Positions 45,089-57,844 of a DNA stretch of 64,000 bases are shown here, piece after piece. The DNA comes from Calliopum simillimum (Eukaryota > Arthropoda > Insecta > Diptera > Lauxaniidae), in NCBI GenBank assembly GCA_951812925.1, contig OX638368.1, forward strand, positions 127,743,309 to 127,807,308. Direction: 5' to 3'. Position numbers and translations under genes: made by a program. Numbering within the stretch: position 1 is the stretch's first letter; each line of letters starts with the position of its first letter. The notes beneath the pieces are model-generated. The model was not told the DNA's origin. It was given only the letters and a program-made list of their open reading frames with translations, and ran no database searches.

Positions 45089-48000
45089 GTAAGTAAAATG
45101 AAATGAAATCAAAAAGGACAGGAAGTAGTAGTAGCCTGTAGTTTTGAAAAAGCAAAGGCATTTTTTTTTGACACTGCTTGGCAATATTTACCTATATAAT
45201 GGGATCTTCCTCTATACACTGCTGCCACATAGTAATATGTCATATGTCAACATCCTCTGACAGTGTGTGTGTGTGTGTTTGCTGTCATTGGTTTGCTAAA
45301 TAATTAGGATATTTGAGCTAAATTCTACTTCAGAAAATAACAAGCAATCATTATGAGCTTGGCTCTCTATCTTTGTAAGGAAATCTTGGTTACTTTGATT
45401 CAGTTTCACATTTAATTTTCTACTTCAATTTATTACAAATTAACATGAACAGGAAAGAGCATGTGAAAAGACTTACTTTGACATTTGATGGCATAAGTAT
45501 GCACATGTATATACATACACATATGTATGCATCTATGCATGTGCATCTATGTATGTGTTGTTAGCAAAAGTCCTTCGTCAATCCAAGTATAAACTGGGTC
45601 AACTTTTAACAAATTCACAATAACTTTACAAAGTGCAAGTTCAGTATAAGTTCGCTATCATGCGAGTCCTTTTTAGATTTTAACTTTGTTAAGGACTTTT
45701 GAAAAATAGTTGTATTTGCTAACAAGTTGCTACTTATGATACTTATCAGATATAAGCAACATTTTTGCAGGATAGACTTATGTAGATGAGGTTTCATTAT
45801 CATTATTATGCTAAATAATTTTAACTTTAGAAAGTAAATTCTGCATGCAACATTTTGACATGTCATGTATCATTAGAATAGAAGATTAATCTAGCAATAA
45901 TAGAGCAATTTAGAAACCAGAATCAGTATTAAAATTAACTATTTGAGTTTCTTTTTACCTTACGTAAAGGATCTACCTCACTTTAACCTTCCTCGATTAA
46001 AAGGATAACTTCTACCACAATCCAGATCGGCCATATACCACATAGTTCAAAAAGTCCTGGGAATTTTGGTGGGATGAATACCACTCTCAAATCGATATAA
46101 CTTTTCGGAAGTGGCAACTTTTCAAAGACGAATATCAAATTTTGATGACATTTTATCTAGTAGTTATCGCTGTATGAATGACGCTACTTATGGTATTTGG
46201 TTACCAATGGAAAAAAGTGAATTTCGCATTTTGATAAAACATTGCTTTGTGATCGGAAAAAACGAGAAGCAAACTTTGGAGTTGCTCCAAAAATATCACA
46301 GCACATCTGCTCCGTCGAAACAACTGTTTCATATGATTTCCTGAATTTAAAATGGGTCATACGAGCAGCCGTGATGCACCACGTTCGGGCCAGCCAAATG
46401 AAGCTAGTACTTCAGAAAACATCAGGAAAAATATTTGATCGCTTTGAAAGACCACAAAGTGAAAGTAAGAGAGCTAGCAGACATAAAGAAGTTGTCGATC
46501 GGCAGTATTTTCAATATTTTGCATGAGCATTAGGAAATGTCGGTCATTCGGAGGCCAATTCGGAGCTGTTTCGGCGTAATCCGAAAGAGTTTTTGCGTTG
46601 ATTCGTAATAATGGACGAAACATAGATCCACCGGATACACACCAGAGTCCAATAAACAGTCGGTAACATGGTTAGATCCGGCTGAGAGTCGTTCAAAGCA
46701 TCCAAAAACGCAAAAGTCGGCTGGGAAAGTGATGGCCAGCATATTTTGGGATGCATGTATCATAATCCTCATCGACTATCTTGAGAAAGGCAGAACCATC
46801 ACGTAGCGTTATTGGACCGTTTGAACAATGAAATGAAGACAAAACGGCCTCATACACCAAAGAAGAGAGTGTTTTTTCACCACGACATTCCGGCTCATTC
46901 ATCGCTCAAAGCAATGGCAAAATTGAGCGAGTTGCGATACGAATTGCTGCCCCACCCACCGTATTCTTCAGACTTGGCCCCCAGCAACTATTATCTGTTT
47001 CCAAACTTGAGAAAGTGGCTCCAGGGAAAGAGATTTTACTCAAATGAGGAGGAGGAGTACGAAACTGATGCCAATTTTGAGAGCCGACTACTTATATAGT
47101 CGACTACTATAAAAAAGGTATCGAAATGTTAGAAGATCGTAGTATGAAGTGTATCTCCCTCCAAGGGAACTATGTATGTTGAAGAATAAAAAGTTTGTGC
47201 TTTCATCATTTTACCTGGGATTTTTTGAAGCATGTAGTATCTTGGAGTCTTTTTTGATCCGAAGGTAAATTGGAAATATATCATATAGAACAAAGATCCA
47301 AGAAAGGATACTTCAACTAAAAATGGTAATGTAAATGAAAATTGCTGACAAACTTTAACCAACATTCAGACCCGGAAACCAGACTTTATATTTCTGAAGG
47401 TTTTTGATGCGCTGAATCCAAATGTAGCCTCAAAAATGCTCTATCATAGGAAAATTTACAGTCGGGAAAACTTCAAAATGCGATATCCCAGAGAAAAAAA
47501 AAAGAAAAGAGCAAACTCAATGCTATTTCAAAAAAGAAGACTTGTAGTTGTTTTATCGATAGCCCTTTGCTACAAAAAAACCATTCTGATGACAAATTTC
47601 TCAAAAACCTGTATAAAAATAATCTCAGATTTCTAATGTTTTGAAATAGGTATGGCAAAATGGTAATATTACCAAATAAAATCACTCAGTTTATTTGACT
47701 TTAACTTTTAGTGGTAATAAGTATATGTGAACAAATGCACAGTCGACCCACTTACCGACATTTGCACTTTTTTCCACCTCTTGCTGCTATTTCTGGAAAA
47801 GATGTCGCTGTTGCTGCTGGTATACAAAAACAAAAAAAAAAAAAAAAATTCAAATGCCAACTGAGGATTCCTCTTACGGAAACCTTTATGTCTCATGTCT
47901 CATACAAACAATGGCAACTGTGCCACCACCAACAAATACATCCTTTACCATGTACTCGTACCTATCTACCTTTACAGCATGTTGGGGACAAATAAGAACT

Positions 48001-48594
48001 TACGGTTACCTAATTATGCCATCTACCGGGTATTTTGTACGTGTTTCTGTGTGTTTGTGTGTGTGAATACATTTGATTGCTTCTGTTTGTACAACATACG
48101 ATGATATTTTTCATGCTTTGTTTGTGTGGTACATACACATACTAATGTATGAAGGTATGCATTTGTCTGCTGACATGTTGTGTGTAAAAACTTTTTCCAA
48201 CACTGGAATTTATTTGTAAAGCAAAAATTTTAGTTTCTTCTCATATAGAGACAACACATGCACATAAACGCACGCATACACACACATGTGTAAAAAGACA
48301 ATAATACCAACACAAACAAATTATCGCTGCCAACTTCATGCTGTTCGAAGCGTAAAACCTAATCAAATACCAGTACGTTTTTGTTTTTCAACTTTGTACC
48401 ACACGACGACAAAACTGCCATTGTACTTGTCGTAATTTATTCTCTTTCTACTCAGTGCTACTACTACTACTACATACTACAATTTAACCTATTTTTTTTC
48501 TACTACATTTTTCTTGTTATTGTATTGCAGCACTTTTTAATTATTTTTCTTCATCTCTCTTCATTTTCATTTTCATTTTATTTTCTCTTAATAG
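45089..48594 (+). other. Intron of 3.5 kb
   Basis: It runs from gtaagt to ctcttaatag. It holds a (GT)n tract at about 45262-45278 and the mariner fossil. The stretches 45290-46030 and 47250-48590 show no repeat I can name, although the latter is rich in simple TAC and CA text. Confidence 0.8.
46041..47237 (+). pseudogene. Decayed irritans-type mariner, near full length
   Basis: Terminal inverted repeats (agttcaaaaagtcctggga near 46044 and the reverse complement of tcccaggatttt-like text near 47218-47232) bound about 1.19 kb. Plus-strand transposase text is in several frames. An N-terminal MEKSEFRILIKHCFVIGKN block lies near 46209, GKVMASIFWDA near 46727 and YELLPHPPYSSDLAPSNYYLF near 46940. 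The second catalytic aspartate is kept (FFHHDIPAHS). The third, normally the D of LAPSD, reads N. Multiple frameshifts and stops make it inactive. Confidence 0.88.
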
Positions 48595-48730
48595 GATTCC
48601 AATATCACCACAAGTATCCTGACACTGAAGGTAACCTCAGAAAATGATAATGCCGAGTTAACGTGTCGTGCTTCGAATCCTTGGTTTTCTGGTGGTGCCA
48701 TCGAGGACAAACGCGTTATACGCGTAGCAT
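48595..48730 (+). CDS. Sidestep-family Ig protein, exon F (remainder of Ig domain 3)
   Basis: It starts in phase 0 with DSNITTSILTLKVTSENDN and then AELTCRASNPWFSGG, giving the F-strand cysteine of Ig domain 3. It ends DKRVIRVA plus one base (phase 1). NIT near the start is a possible N-glycosylation sequon. The acceptor is ctcttaatag and the donor is gtaagt at 48731. The CRASNPWF motif is a strong sign of this family as I know it. The frame is intact. Confidence 0.9.
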
Positions 48731-49864
48731 GTAAGTATGCGTATGTCAGCATGTAGCTGTAAATTGTTACTTGAAATGGTATTTAAGTATTCAAGTGTAC
48801 TACAGATGTGATGAAAGTTGAGAAAGGTGGCAAACCCTTAAGTTGGGGGTTTCCTCAATCATTATTGAGAAGTATCTTAATTAGATATTGCAGTCTTTGC
48901 TTAAGCTCATAATAAGGACAAGAAATTGTTAGATTTTGGAAAAAGCATTTAAGATGTATAAATGATAATAAAATTGTCTTTTATGAGTAGACAATCAGCT
49001 TGAGGAGCAACTTTGAAACTAAAGTATAAATGGAAATTGCTATATGTGATCTGAGAATCCATAGTTAACTTGCCATATATAATTGAGTTTTTGGTCCTAA
49101 AAATAGCAGTTATGGCAATTTTTATTTTGAATTTTGTTGAGTAATAAAATATAGTGACGGTTCACAAGAAAAGGGAATCTATCGTTATGGACAAAATTTT
49201 ACAGAAGAATTAAACATTAAAAATATTGTAAATTCTATTCGGGTAAATCTCCCAAAAATGTAGCAAAACATGCCTTTTTTTATTCCCACCTGTTTTTTAT
49301 CACTTGATGTATAGAATTTGATGACCTGAACCTATGAAATATTTAAAAAAAACCAACATAAACTTTCAGGGTTGCCAAATGTTTTTTTTAAGTTTCGCTG
49401 CAATATATTTAAAAAATTAAAATAAAATTTTAGTCTCAAAACGCTTAAATAAACTTTAGAAAAACCGACCATAAATTTTTAGGGTTGCCCGATGATTGCT
49501 TTCGAAAATTTATTTTTAATCTTCCTATTTTTACGATCGCCATTATAATTACATACTAAGAAATAATAGCTTAAATCGTTAAAAATTCATCGACGCTTAA
49601 ATCGATAAAAACTCATCGAATAGTAATTTGGTTTAAGCAAAACTAATCAACAAAAAAAAAACCGGGTGGCAACACCGAAAGTTTTGTTAAATTTTAAAAA
49701 AGGTTATCTGAGTGTTTTTGAAACCAAAAATTTCAATTTAGTCAAAAAAGTAAGAATTATATAAGATTTCCGTCAAATAATCGGGAAAGTCGCGGCAAGA
49801 GATAAAAGTCATCGCTAAGGATCGTAACGAATGGAAATGTTTTATTCTTTTATTTCATACTCCT

Positions 49865-52230
49865 ATACATACCATACATACCATACATATCATACATACC
49901 ATGCATACCATACATACCATACATACCAAACATACCATACATACCATACATACCATACATACCATACATACCATACATACCATACATACCATACATACCA
50001 TACATACCATACATACCATACATACCATACATACCATACATACCATACATACCATACATACCATACATACCATACATACCATACATACCATACATACCAT
50101 ACATACCATACATACCATACATACCATACATACCATACATACCATACATACCATACATACCATACATACCATACATACCATACATACCATACATACCATA
50201 CATACCATACATACCATACATACCATACATACCATACATACCATACATACCATACATACCATACATACCATACATACCATACATACCATACATACCATAC
50301 ATACCATACATACCATACATACCATACATACCATACATACCATACATACCGTACATACCATACATACCATACATACCATACATACCATACATACCATACA
50401 TACCATACATACCATACATACCATACATACCATACATACCATACATACCATACATACCATACATACCATACATACCATACATACCATACATACCATACAT
50501 ACCATACATACCATACATACCATACATACCATACATACCATACATACCATACATACCATACATACCATACATACCATACATACCATACATACCATACATA
50601 CCATACATACCATACATACCATACATACCATACATACCATACATACCATACATACCATACATACCATACATACCATACATACCATACATACCATACATAC
50701 CATACATACCATACATACCATACATACCATACATACCATACATACCATACATACCATACATACCATACATACCATACATACCATACATACCATACATACC
50801 ATACATACCATACATACCATACATACCATACATACCATACATACCATACATACCATACATACCATACATACCATACATACCATACATACCATACATACCA
50901 TACATACCATACATACCATACATACCATACATACCATACATACCACACATACCATACATACCACACATACCATACATACCATACATACCATACATACCAT
51001 ACATACCATACATACCATACATACCATACATACCATACATACCATACATACCATACATACCATACATACCATACATACCATACATACCATACATACCATA
51101 CATACCATACATACCATACATACCATACATACCATACATACCATACATACCATACATACCATACATACCATACATACCATACATACCATACATACCATAC
51201 ATACCATACATACCATACATACCATACATACCATACATACCATACATACCATACATACCATACATACCATACATACCATACATACCATACATACCATACA
51301 TACCATACATACCATACATACCATACATACCATACATACCATACATACCATACATACCATACATACCATACATACCATACATACCATACATACCATACAT
51401 ACCATACATACCATACATACCATACATACCATACATACCATACATACCATACATACCATACATACCATACATACCATACATACCATACATACCATACATA
51501 CCATACATACCATACATACCATACATACCATACATACCATACATACCATACATACCATACATACCATACATACCATACATACCATACATACCATACATAC
51601 CATACATACCGTACATACCATACATACCATACATACCATACATACCATACATACCATACATACCATACATACCATACATACCATACATACCATACATACC
51701 ATACATACCATACATACCATACATACCATACATACCATACATACCATACATACCATACATACCATACATACCATACATACCATACATACCATACATACCA
51801 TACATACCATACATACCATACATACCATACATACCATACATACCATACATACCATACATACCATACATACCATACATACCATACATACCATACATACCAT
51901 ACATACCATACATACCATACATACCATACATACCATACATACCATACATACCATACATACCACACATACCATACATACCATACATACCATACATACCATA
52001 CATACCATACATACCATACATACCATACATACCATACATACCATACATACCATACATACCATACATACCATACATACCATACATACCATACATACCATAC
52101 ATACCATACATACCATACATACCATACATACCATACATACCATACATACCATACATACCATACATACCATACATACCATACATACCATACATACCATACA
52201 TACCATACATACCATACATACCATACATAT
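49865..52230 (+). repeat. 9-bp tandem array (taccataca)n, about 263 units
   Basis: About 2,366 bp of almost perfect 9-bp repeat. The plus strand has only A, C and T except for two G substitutions, at about 50350 and 51610, which are 1260 bp (140 units) apart. Other variants are cacacat at about 50946, 50964 and 51963. Because nine is a multiple of three and no unit frame holds a stop, at least five of the six frames stay open for about 780-850 codons (Tyr-His-Thr, Ile-His-Thr and similar on plus; Met-Tyr-Gly and similar on minus). These are artefacts of the repeat, not genes. The array lies wholly inside one intron. Confidence 0.97.
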
Positions 52231-52249
52231 ATTATATACCACACATACC

Positions 52250-52740
52250 AAATTTTTAGTAAAACTTTTGAACAGAAAACTTTACCTAATCGTAAGAGTG
52301 TATTTGGTTTAAGGATTTCTCAAAGCTCTGGACCATTGAAGTTGATATTTTCAATCTTGTTACCTATCTTTAGGCTTTGGTGGCCACTTTAGTATGAAAA
52401 TGGTTCTATTGACATATGCTTTTATATATTTTTTTAAGTGTGTTACTTAATGACATTTACATATTGAAAATTGATTTTTAATTGAACTTTTAGTCATATA
52501 TTTGCAAAGATCAATTTACATATAAATCTATATTCATCAGACTATTTTTATTGTCATTGTAACTATATTTATTTATTATAATTGAAAAATTGCAAGTTGA
52601 AAAACTTTTGTGTTTTGGCCTGGGCGGGAGTTGAGCCAAGGACCTCCCGGTTTTTTTTTAGAATTCTCGTTAAAATTTATTTAGTTCAGTAGCACATTTC
52701 TTATACCAATTTTTTAAATTGAGGTCCAAAAAAAAATTTG
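52250..52740 (+). repeat. Dispersed repeat with truncated tRNA-like end
   Basis: Homologous in order to 25070-25330 and 26275-26530 (tttctcaaagctctggac, gttgatattttcaatcttg, attgaaaaattgcaagttga, then gggcgggagttgagccaagg on the tRNA-like end). Here the tRNA-like part stops after about 30 bp, where a T-run begins. It follows the 9-bp array directly. Confidence 0.6.
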
Positions 52741-52757
52741 AGTCAATTAATAAGTCT

Positions 52758-53022
52758 TTCTACTTAAGCATTCGTTAAAGTGGAACTCGCGTAATATTTC
52801 TTGAGATATTAAGATTTTTTGAACATAACGTCATCCCATTTCAAATAACGGACAGCGTTACATGGATAAGTTTACTTGTTTAACATTATTCATGCCTTTA
52901 TATTCTATAAATATCTTAAAAATGCTATAACAAGTAAGCCGTTAGATGAAATGGGTCGACGTTGTGTTCGAAAAATCGTTATATCTCAAGAACTATTGCG
53001 TGTTCCACTCTTAAGTTAACGG
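52758..53022. mobile_element. 265-bp foldback element
   Basis: The left arm (cttgagatattaagatttt, gtcatcccatttcaaataac) and right arm (gttagatgaaatgggtcgac, cgttatatctcaagaacta) are inverted copies of about 90 bp with scattered mismatches around an AT-rich loop. No coding content. Confidence 0.7.
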
Positions 53023-53104
53023 ATTTTTAAACAGCTTTTGTAATTCCCTAACCTTCGTTGAGGAATTTGATGTAAAAATGAATGCGTAGATGATTTTACT
53101 TTTG

Positions 53105-53388
53105 CACAGTGGTTCCTGCCATAGGCCAAAAATTAAAAATCGAAGTAAAAATTTTCGAATGAAAAGTAGATACTCTACTATAAACAAGCTTTTTAATACT
53201 TAGGTAATTTTTTTTTGTTGGATTCCAACGGTACTTCTAAAAAAGGGCATTCAATGTGAGACCGATTTTGTTCAAAATCATACATTTTTATTGAGTCTAC
53301 TCCAGAATCACTTGTACTTAGTTTCAAGAGCCTAGCTTTATTATTACTATTTATGTCCACCGTTCCCATTTGAACGGAACCACTGTGC
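53105..53388. mobile_element. Putative TIR element, GCACAGTGGTTCC ends
   Basis: The 13-base terminus gcacagtggttcc has an exact reverse complement ending at 53388. I do not see a clear target duplication. A 70-codon minus-strand frame overlaps it but begins without ATG and is unrecognised, so I do not call it. Confidence 0.45.
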
Positions 53389-54839
53389 TTTGGTAGGGGA
53401 ATCAACTACATGCTGTAAATGTTGCTGAACTAAAGACTTGATAGTGACTGACTATATTTATTGAAATTTAACTTAGTTAGTAGGACAAGGAGAAGTGTGA
53501 AAGTAGATATGGTTTTCCCAGAAACGTACTTATTTATTGCGTTCCTTTTATTGATACTGAAGATTAATAATCCTTTAATTAGTATTTCGTGCCTTTAACG
53601 TAAATTGGATTTTCAATACCTCACATATTTTTGTTCATTTCATTTAATGCATTTACAAATACATACAATAATGGAGTTGTATTGTATGTAATCTTTTTAC
53701 TAATACAAGTACCGGGATCACTATGCACACTTATACTTTGGATTTTTTTTTTTTTTTTTGGGTTTTTCTCAATAATTCCAATAATACGCTTTATGTACTC
53801 TTTATATGTATGTTAATATATATTCTTTCCTTTTATTATTTTCATTAAATTTAGTTTTCTATTTTTCTGCTCTATTTAGTTTTTCGTTCTATTCACTATT
53901 TGTATATTTGTGCGTAAGCAATACAATGACATGAACTTATTTCTAGATTTTTATTTTTATTTTTGCTGCTCCAGTTCAATTGCAATTTCACAATAAAATC
54001 GAATACTTATATTGTATGTGTATTAGACTTTCTGCCGATTTTTTCCTTGTCCTGTAGTCTTTTTTTCTGTTGCCATTGTTTTACTTTAACAACGTCAAGT
54101 CGAAACTTCATCTACAACTCGGCACAGTTAATTTGATTGCGCCATACGCAGTTGAATCAGAAAGAAGGCTCCAATTTAATAATTCAGTTCCGTCCGTCAG
54201 CAGTTTTTCTTTTTTTCTGCATTATCCTTCTAACACAGGCGGAACTAATCGCCACATTTAGTTTTTATGCCATTGAAGAAGAAAAAGAAGCTTTTTGGAT
54301 GTATGGATTTAAAGGGCGCCAACAACCAAAGCAGTGCATACGTACATGGGAGTCGTAGCTGTATGTAGTTGGAGTTTTATCCCATGTACTATCTTGCATG
54401 GATGTTAGTTAGTATTGCTTTTGTACTGTGCGCTGGCCTGTGATGACTGTGGGTGGTGTTGGTGGTGGAAGTTCATTTGTAGCACCTTATGGACCAATTT
54501 CGATTTATTGTTTTGACTTTTATGCGGTAATTTGTATCGCTCATTAAATTTCTACTATTTAGGCATTTTTATTATCGCATTAGGTTTTTCATTTACTGTG
54601 TTCTTTTTTTCCTTCTTTACCAAATAAAGTGTGTTATGTAAAGGCATATGTTTTTTTGTAAGATGCACACCCAGAAAAAATATTGTTTAGAAAGTATTTG
54701 CGGCAAATTAACGAATATTTAATACAAACACTTATTATTTGAAGCAAAAATTTATCTCTTATCCCAAGTGATAAGTACCTATTTGCAGCATACACTAGGA
54801 AAAATGTTTTATTTGATACAAATAAAAAATAAGTCATCG

Positions 54840-55160
54840 GAAATATTTCTTTAAGTTCGACAAACCGCGGGTTTGAATCCTAGTGTGGGTCATTTTTTTT
54901 TTTTAATTAATTTATATTTTTTTTTATTTTAAACTTTTTGTAGTTCACTTCTGTCTTTTCCTTTTTTTAATTTATTTAATTTTGTTTAATTTAATTAATT
55001 AAAAACACAGTGGTTTTTTTGTAAGACTGTATGAAGCATTCGAATATCAAATTGTCGATACAAATTGTATCCCTGTTTACAAGATACGACGTCTATGGTG
55101 TAAAGGATAAGTTTTTCAGTCGGAAGGTTCTAGGTTCGAACCCTAGTGCGGTCGTTCGAT
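54840..55160 (+). repeat. Plus-strand relative of the tRNA-carrying element, two modules
   Basis: The order matches the reverse complement of 38700-38361: a box B remnant (gggtttgaatcctagtgtgg, 54869) followed by a T-run, a spacer with gaagcattcgaatatcaaat, and a complete module at 55083-55150 followed by at least 14 T. Terminal inverted repeats are not evident in this copy. Confidence 0.5.
55083..55150 (+). repeat. tRNA-like module without insert, perfect T-arm
   Basis: Box A region tatggtgtaaaggataag, anticodon-region text tttttcagtcggaagg, then T-stem ctagg, loop ttcgaac and stem cctag with five perfect pairs, then tgcggtcg, of which four bases can pair with cgac at the 5' side. A long T-run follows as a Pol III terminator. 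It is the best-preserved tRNA-like head in the window, yet the anticodon arm is weak, so function as a tRNA is unlikely. Confidence 0.5.
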
Positions 55161-55445
55161 AATTTTTTTTTTTTTTTTGTTTTAATGTCAAACATTTAAA
55201 GTGTTTGATTCAAAAGATTATTATTAGTATTTGCCATAATTGTTAAAGTAGGTCCATCTATATCACTTGCGGTAAATTTTTTTTTTTTTAGAATGAATGG
55301 AATGTTTTTGCATTTTAAAAGGGCTTGAAAAATATGTAAACATGTGCACGGAAAGAAAATTTAAGTAACAATTACCAGAAACGGACTGTTAAATGCGTAC
55401 AAATGATAGATTTAGGTATTTTTGTGATTCAGTTCAGGAACAATT

Positions 55446-55795
55446 ACACAGGCCCACAAAAAAAAAAACAAAAAAATACCCTGCGCGAAAAATTAAGCCA
55501 CCTGAACTTTATTCTATTGTTGATTTCTGAAAAAACGGGAACCAACTTCGCTATTTTAACACCAAAAAAAAGTACCCTGCGTGAAAGATCAGACAACCGG
55601 AACTTTATGTTTTCGGGGTCGCTGAACCCAAATATGGTGCCAGAATAGCGAAGTTGATTCGCGTTTTTTCAGAAACCAGGAAAAATCTCTAGTTTTCAGT
55701 ATTATTGTTGATATTCGGATTCAGCGACCCCGAAAACATAAAGTTCAGGTGGTCTGATCTTTCGCGCATGGTACTTTTTTTTTCTGGGCCTGTGT
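55446..55795. mobile_element. 350-bp palindromic MITE, ACACAGGCCCA ends
   Basis: The termini acacaggccca and tgggcctgtgt frame two inverted arms. Blocks such as ccacctgaacttta and the cgaccccgaaaacataaagt text occur in both, and an internal partial duplication carries gaaagatcagacaaccggaa. A frame at 55403-55648 is produced by the repeat. The superfamily is not certain. Confidence 0.7.
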
Positions 55796-55892
55796 TATCA
55801 TATAAAAAATTTTAAAAAAGCTGGGTAAAAATTCCGACTCAATAATTTTTATGGGTCCAATAGAATATATTCATACCTGATTCATTTATAAA

Positions 55893-56962
55893 CAGGGACG
55901 TGAACCGGATGAAAAATTTGGTCGGTTCGGTTCAACGGTTCGGGAATTGAAAAAGAAACTGCATATTTGTGTTATTTTTATTCAGTAATAACTCAGTGCA
56001 ACATGAAAAAACCAAACAAGTTTTTGAATGCTGCTCCTGTAAGTACATGATGTTACTAGCAAAACCCAGATGGTTTGACTCCAGGCCGAATTTAATAGTA
56101 CTATGTATATATATAAATTGGGTTGAAAACTGCGTTTTCAAAGTTGATACAGCTATAAGTCATAAACCGTTTGAGATTTTGTTCTTCTTTTTCAGGAAAG
56201 TCGTTGATATAGACTAAAGAAAAAAAGTCTCCAAAAAACTGACCCAAAAAAAATTTGGTTAAAATCACAAAAATGCCGAAAAATTATAACAGTTTTGCTC
56301 GAAGCTACAAAACCCTTCCATATTTTGAAAAACAATTAAAACAAAATTATAGCCATGACTAAATTGAACAACCCTTTAGAGCATGCCAATATTATTCGAG
56401 TACTCCTTGATACCGTTTTGTGCTAACACATCTACGAATATCTTCTTTCCCTATTGGAAAATGATCTTCGAATAAAAAAATATTTTTAAATTTTTCTAGA
56501 ATTTTTGTGCTTCTTAAGCGCAAAAAATGGTATCAGGGAATACACGAATGTAATTGGCATTCTCCAAAGAGTTGTTCAGTTTCTTCTTGGTTACAATTTT
56601 GTTTTAATTATGTGGCAAAATATGGAGAGGTTTGGTAGGTATGACCTAAAATGGTATAATTTTTCGGCATTTTTGTGATTTTGAGGCCAAATTTTTTCTG
56701 GTCAGTTTGTAGGACACATTCTTTCATTGAGCTACAACTTGGTTGAAGATAGAAAAAACAAAATTTCGAACGGTTCACTTGGTAAACAAACATGTTTAAT
56801 AAAAGAAAAAATTAAAAAGTGGGGAAAATTTGTCTATTGAAAATTGGTCGTAACGAACCTTTGAATCTTTATAAAAAGCGGTTACTTTTTCGGTTCGGAT
56901 CAATCATTTGTTAATTAGTAGAAAAAGGCGGTTTTCCGGTTCAAAACCGGTTCACGTCCCTG
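55893..56962. mobile_element. hAT-like foldback element, CAGGGACGTGAACCG ends
   Basis: The ends cagggacgtgaaccg and cggttcacgtccctg are exact inverted repeats, and the flanking octamers (tttataaa and gttttaaa) agree at six of eight positions, as for an aged 8-bp duplication. The interior is itself a foldback: aaatgccgaaaaattataac near 56270 faces ataatttttcggcatttttg near 56655. No transposase is recognisable. Confidence 0.75.
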
Positions 56963-56964
56963 GT

Positions 56965-57180
56965 TTTAAACCACATTTTTTAAATAAAACTTTATTGAAC
57001 ATTCTGGCAAATTTTGATAATTCGACAGAAGGTGATGTTAAAACACATAGAGTTTCAGTCAAATTGATTATAATGATGGCAGTAGAGCAGCTGGCTAATG
57101 AGCGCGTATATCAGACTGTGTGTATTTATCAGACGGCAATGTTCTTTCGGTTCAAAACTCTTAAAATGCTAAGCACAAAA
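56965..57180. repeat. Dispersed repeat shared with 18950-19180
   Basis: See the other copy: aactttattgaac, gattataatgatggcag and tgtgtgtatttatcag in the same order, running into a long T tract at about 57187-57240. Confidence 0.6.
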
Positions 57181-57707
57181 AACAATTTTTTTTTTTTATT
57201 TTTATTATTTTTTTTTTATTATTTTAATTCTTTTTTTTTTGTAATATACATTACTTGTTAAAAAAAAAATTAAAAAGAAAATGTACTCCTGTTTAATAAT
57301 TTTTACTATTGCGTTTGATAATTTTTACCATATTGTTTGATAATTTTTATTATGATATTTCCTTGTAAGCAACTTTGAAATTTTTAGGCAGTTTTTAATA
57401 AATATGTAAAATACAAACAAAAGTTTAATAAATATTTATCGATAGCACAGAGTTTGACCCACAAAGTTTTAACCATAATGTAGTTTTAGAATTCTACAGT
57501 AGGTTAAAATTTCGAAAATACGTTTCTTGTCGGTATTTTAGCTAAAAAAAACAGGAAGTTAAACACTTTAAGATAATATTTTTCAAAAGTTCAACTTTTT
57601 AGTGGCTTTCAATAGGCAAATCACTTATTTTCATATCGTTATCTGTACAATTTTTTAATAATTAATTCAAATATTAAATTTTAATGTATTTTAACCGTCA
57701 ATTGCAG

Positions 57708-57844
57708 ATCCACCAACAGTTTCAGTGCACTTGGCCAACGAAGACCCCAGCCGTGTTGTAACTCGTGCCGAAAGTCAAAATGTCACCTTCAAATGTCGCG
57801 CCGATGCTCGACCGCCCGTAACATCGTATTCATGGTTTAAAAAT
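57708..57844 (+). CDS. Sidestep-family Ig protein, exon G (start of Ig domain 4)
   Basis: It completes a tyrosine codon and reads PPTVSVHLANEDPSRV, then AESQNVTFKCRADARPPVTS and YSWFKN. It carries the B-strand cysteine and core tryptophan of the fourth Ig domain, and an NVT sequon. It leaves on a whole codon (phase 0) at gtaagt, 57845. The acceptor is caattgcag. The rest of domain 4, any further Ig or fibronectin domain, the membrane segment and the tail must lie beyond position 64000, since nothing in the following 6.1 kb resembles them. Confidence 0.9.

Larger units (their letters stand above)
48731..57707 (+). other. Intron of 9.0 kb
   Basis: It runs from gtaagt to accgtcaattgcag. About a quarter is the 9-bp satellite. 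The rest includes several palindromic MITEs, a hAT-type foldback and tRNA-like modules. From 48740 to 49850 no element is recognised, and from 53400 to 54650 only T-rich unique-looking sequence is seen. Confidence 0.8.

Noticed and set aside
46812..47099. Treating the best mariner frame as an intact gene
   Set aside because: It covers only the C-terminal third. Upstream parts are in other frames with stops, and a catalytic residue is changed.
49831..52392. Open frames of about 780-850 codons on both strands
   Set aside because: They are produced by a stop-free 9-bp repeat and occur in at least five of the six frames. No family domain or unique sequence is present beyond short ends.
53193..53405. 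70-codon minus-strand frame with ordinary-looking amino-acid composition
   Set aside because: It starts at a non-ATG codon and overlaps a putative TIR element. I recognise no family. It may be worth a protein search but cannot be supported here.
55403..55648. 82-codon frame
   Set aside because: It lies within the palindromic ACACAGGCCCA MITE and mirrors its inverted arms.
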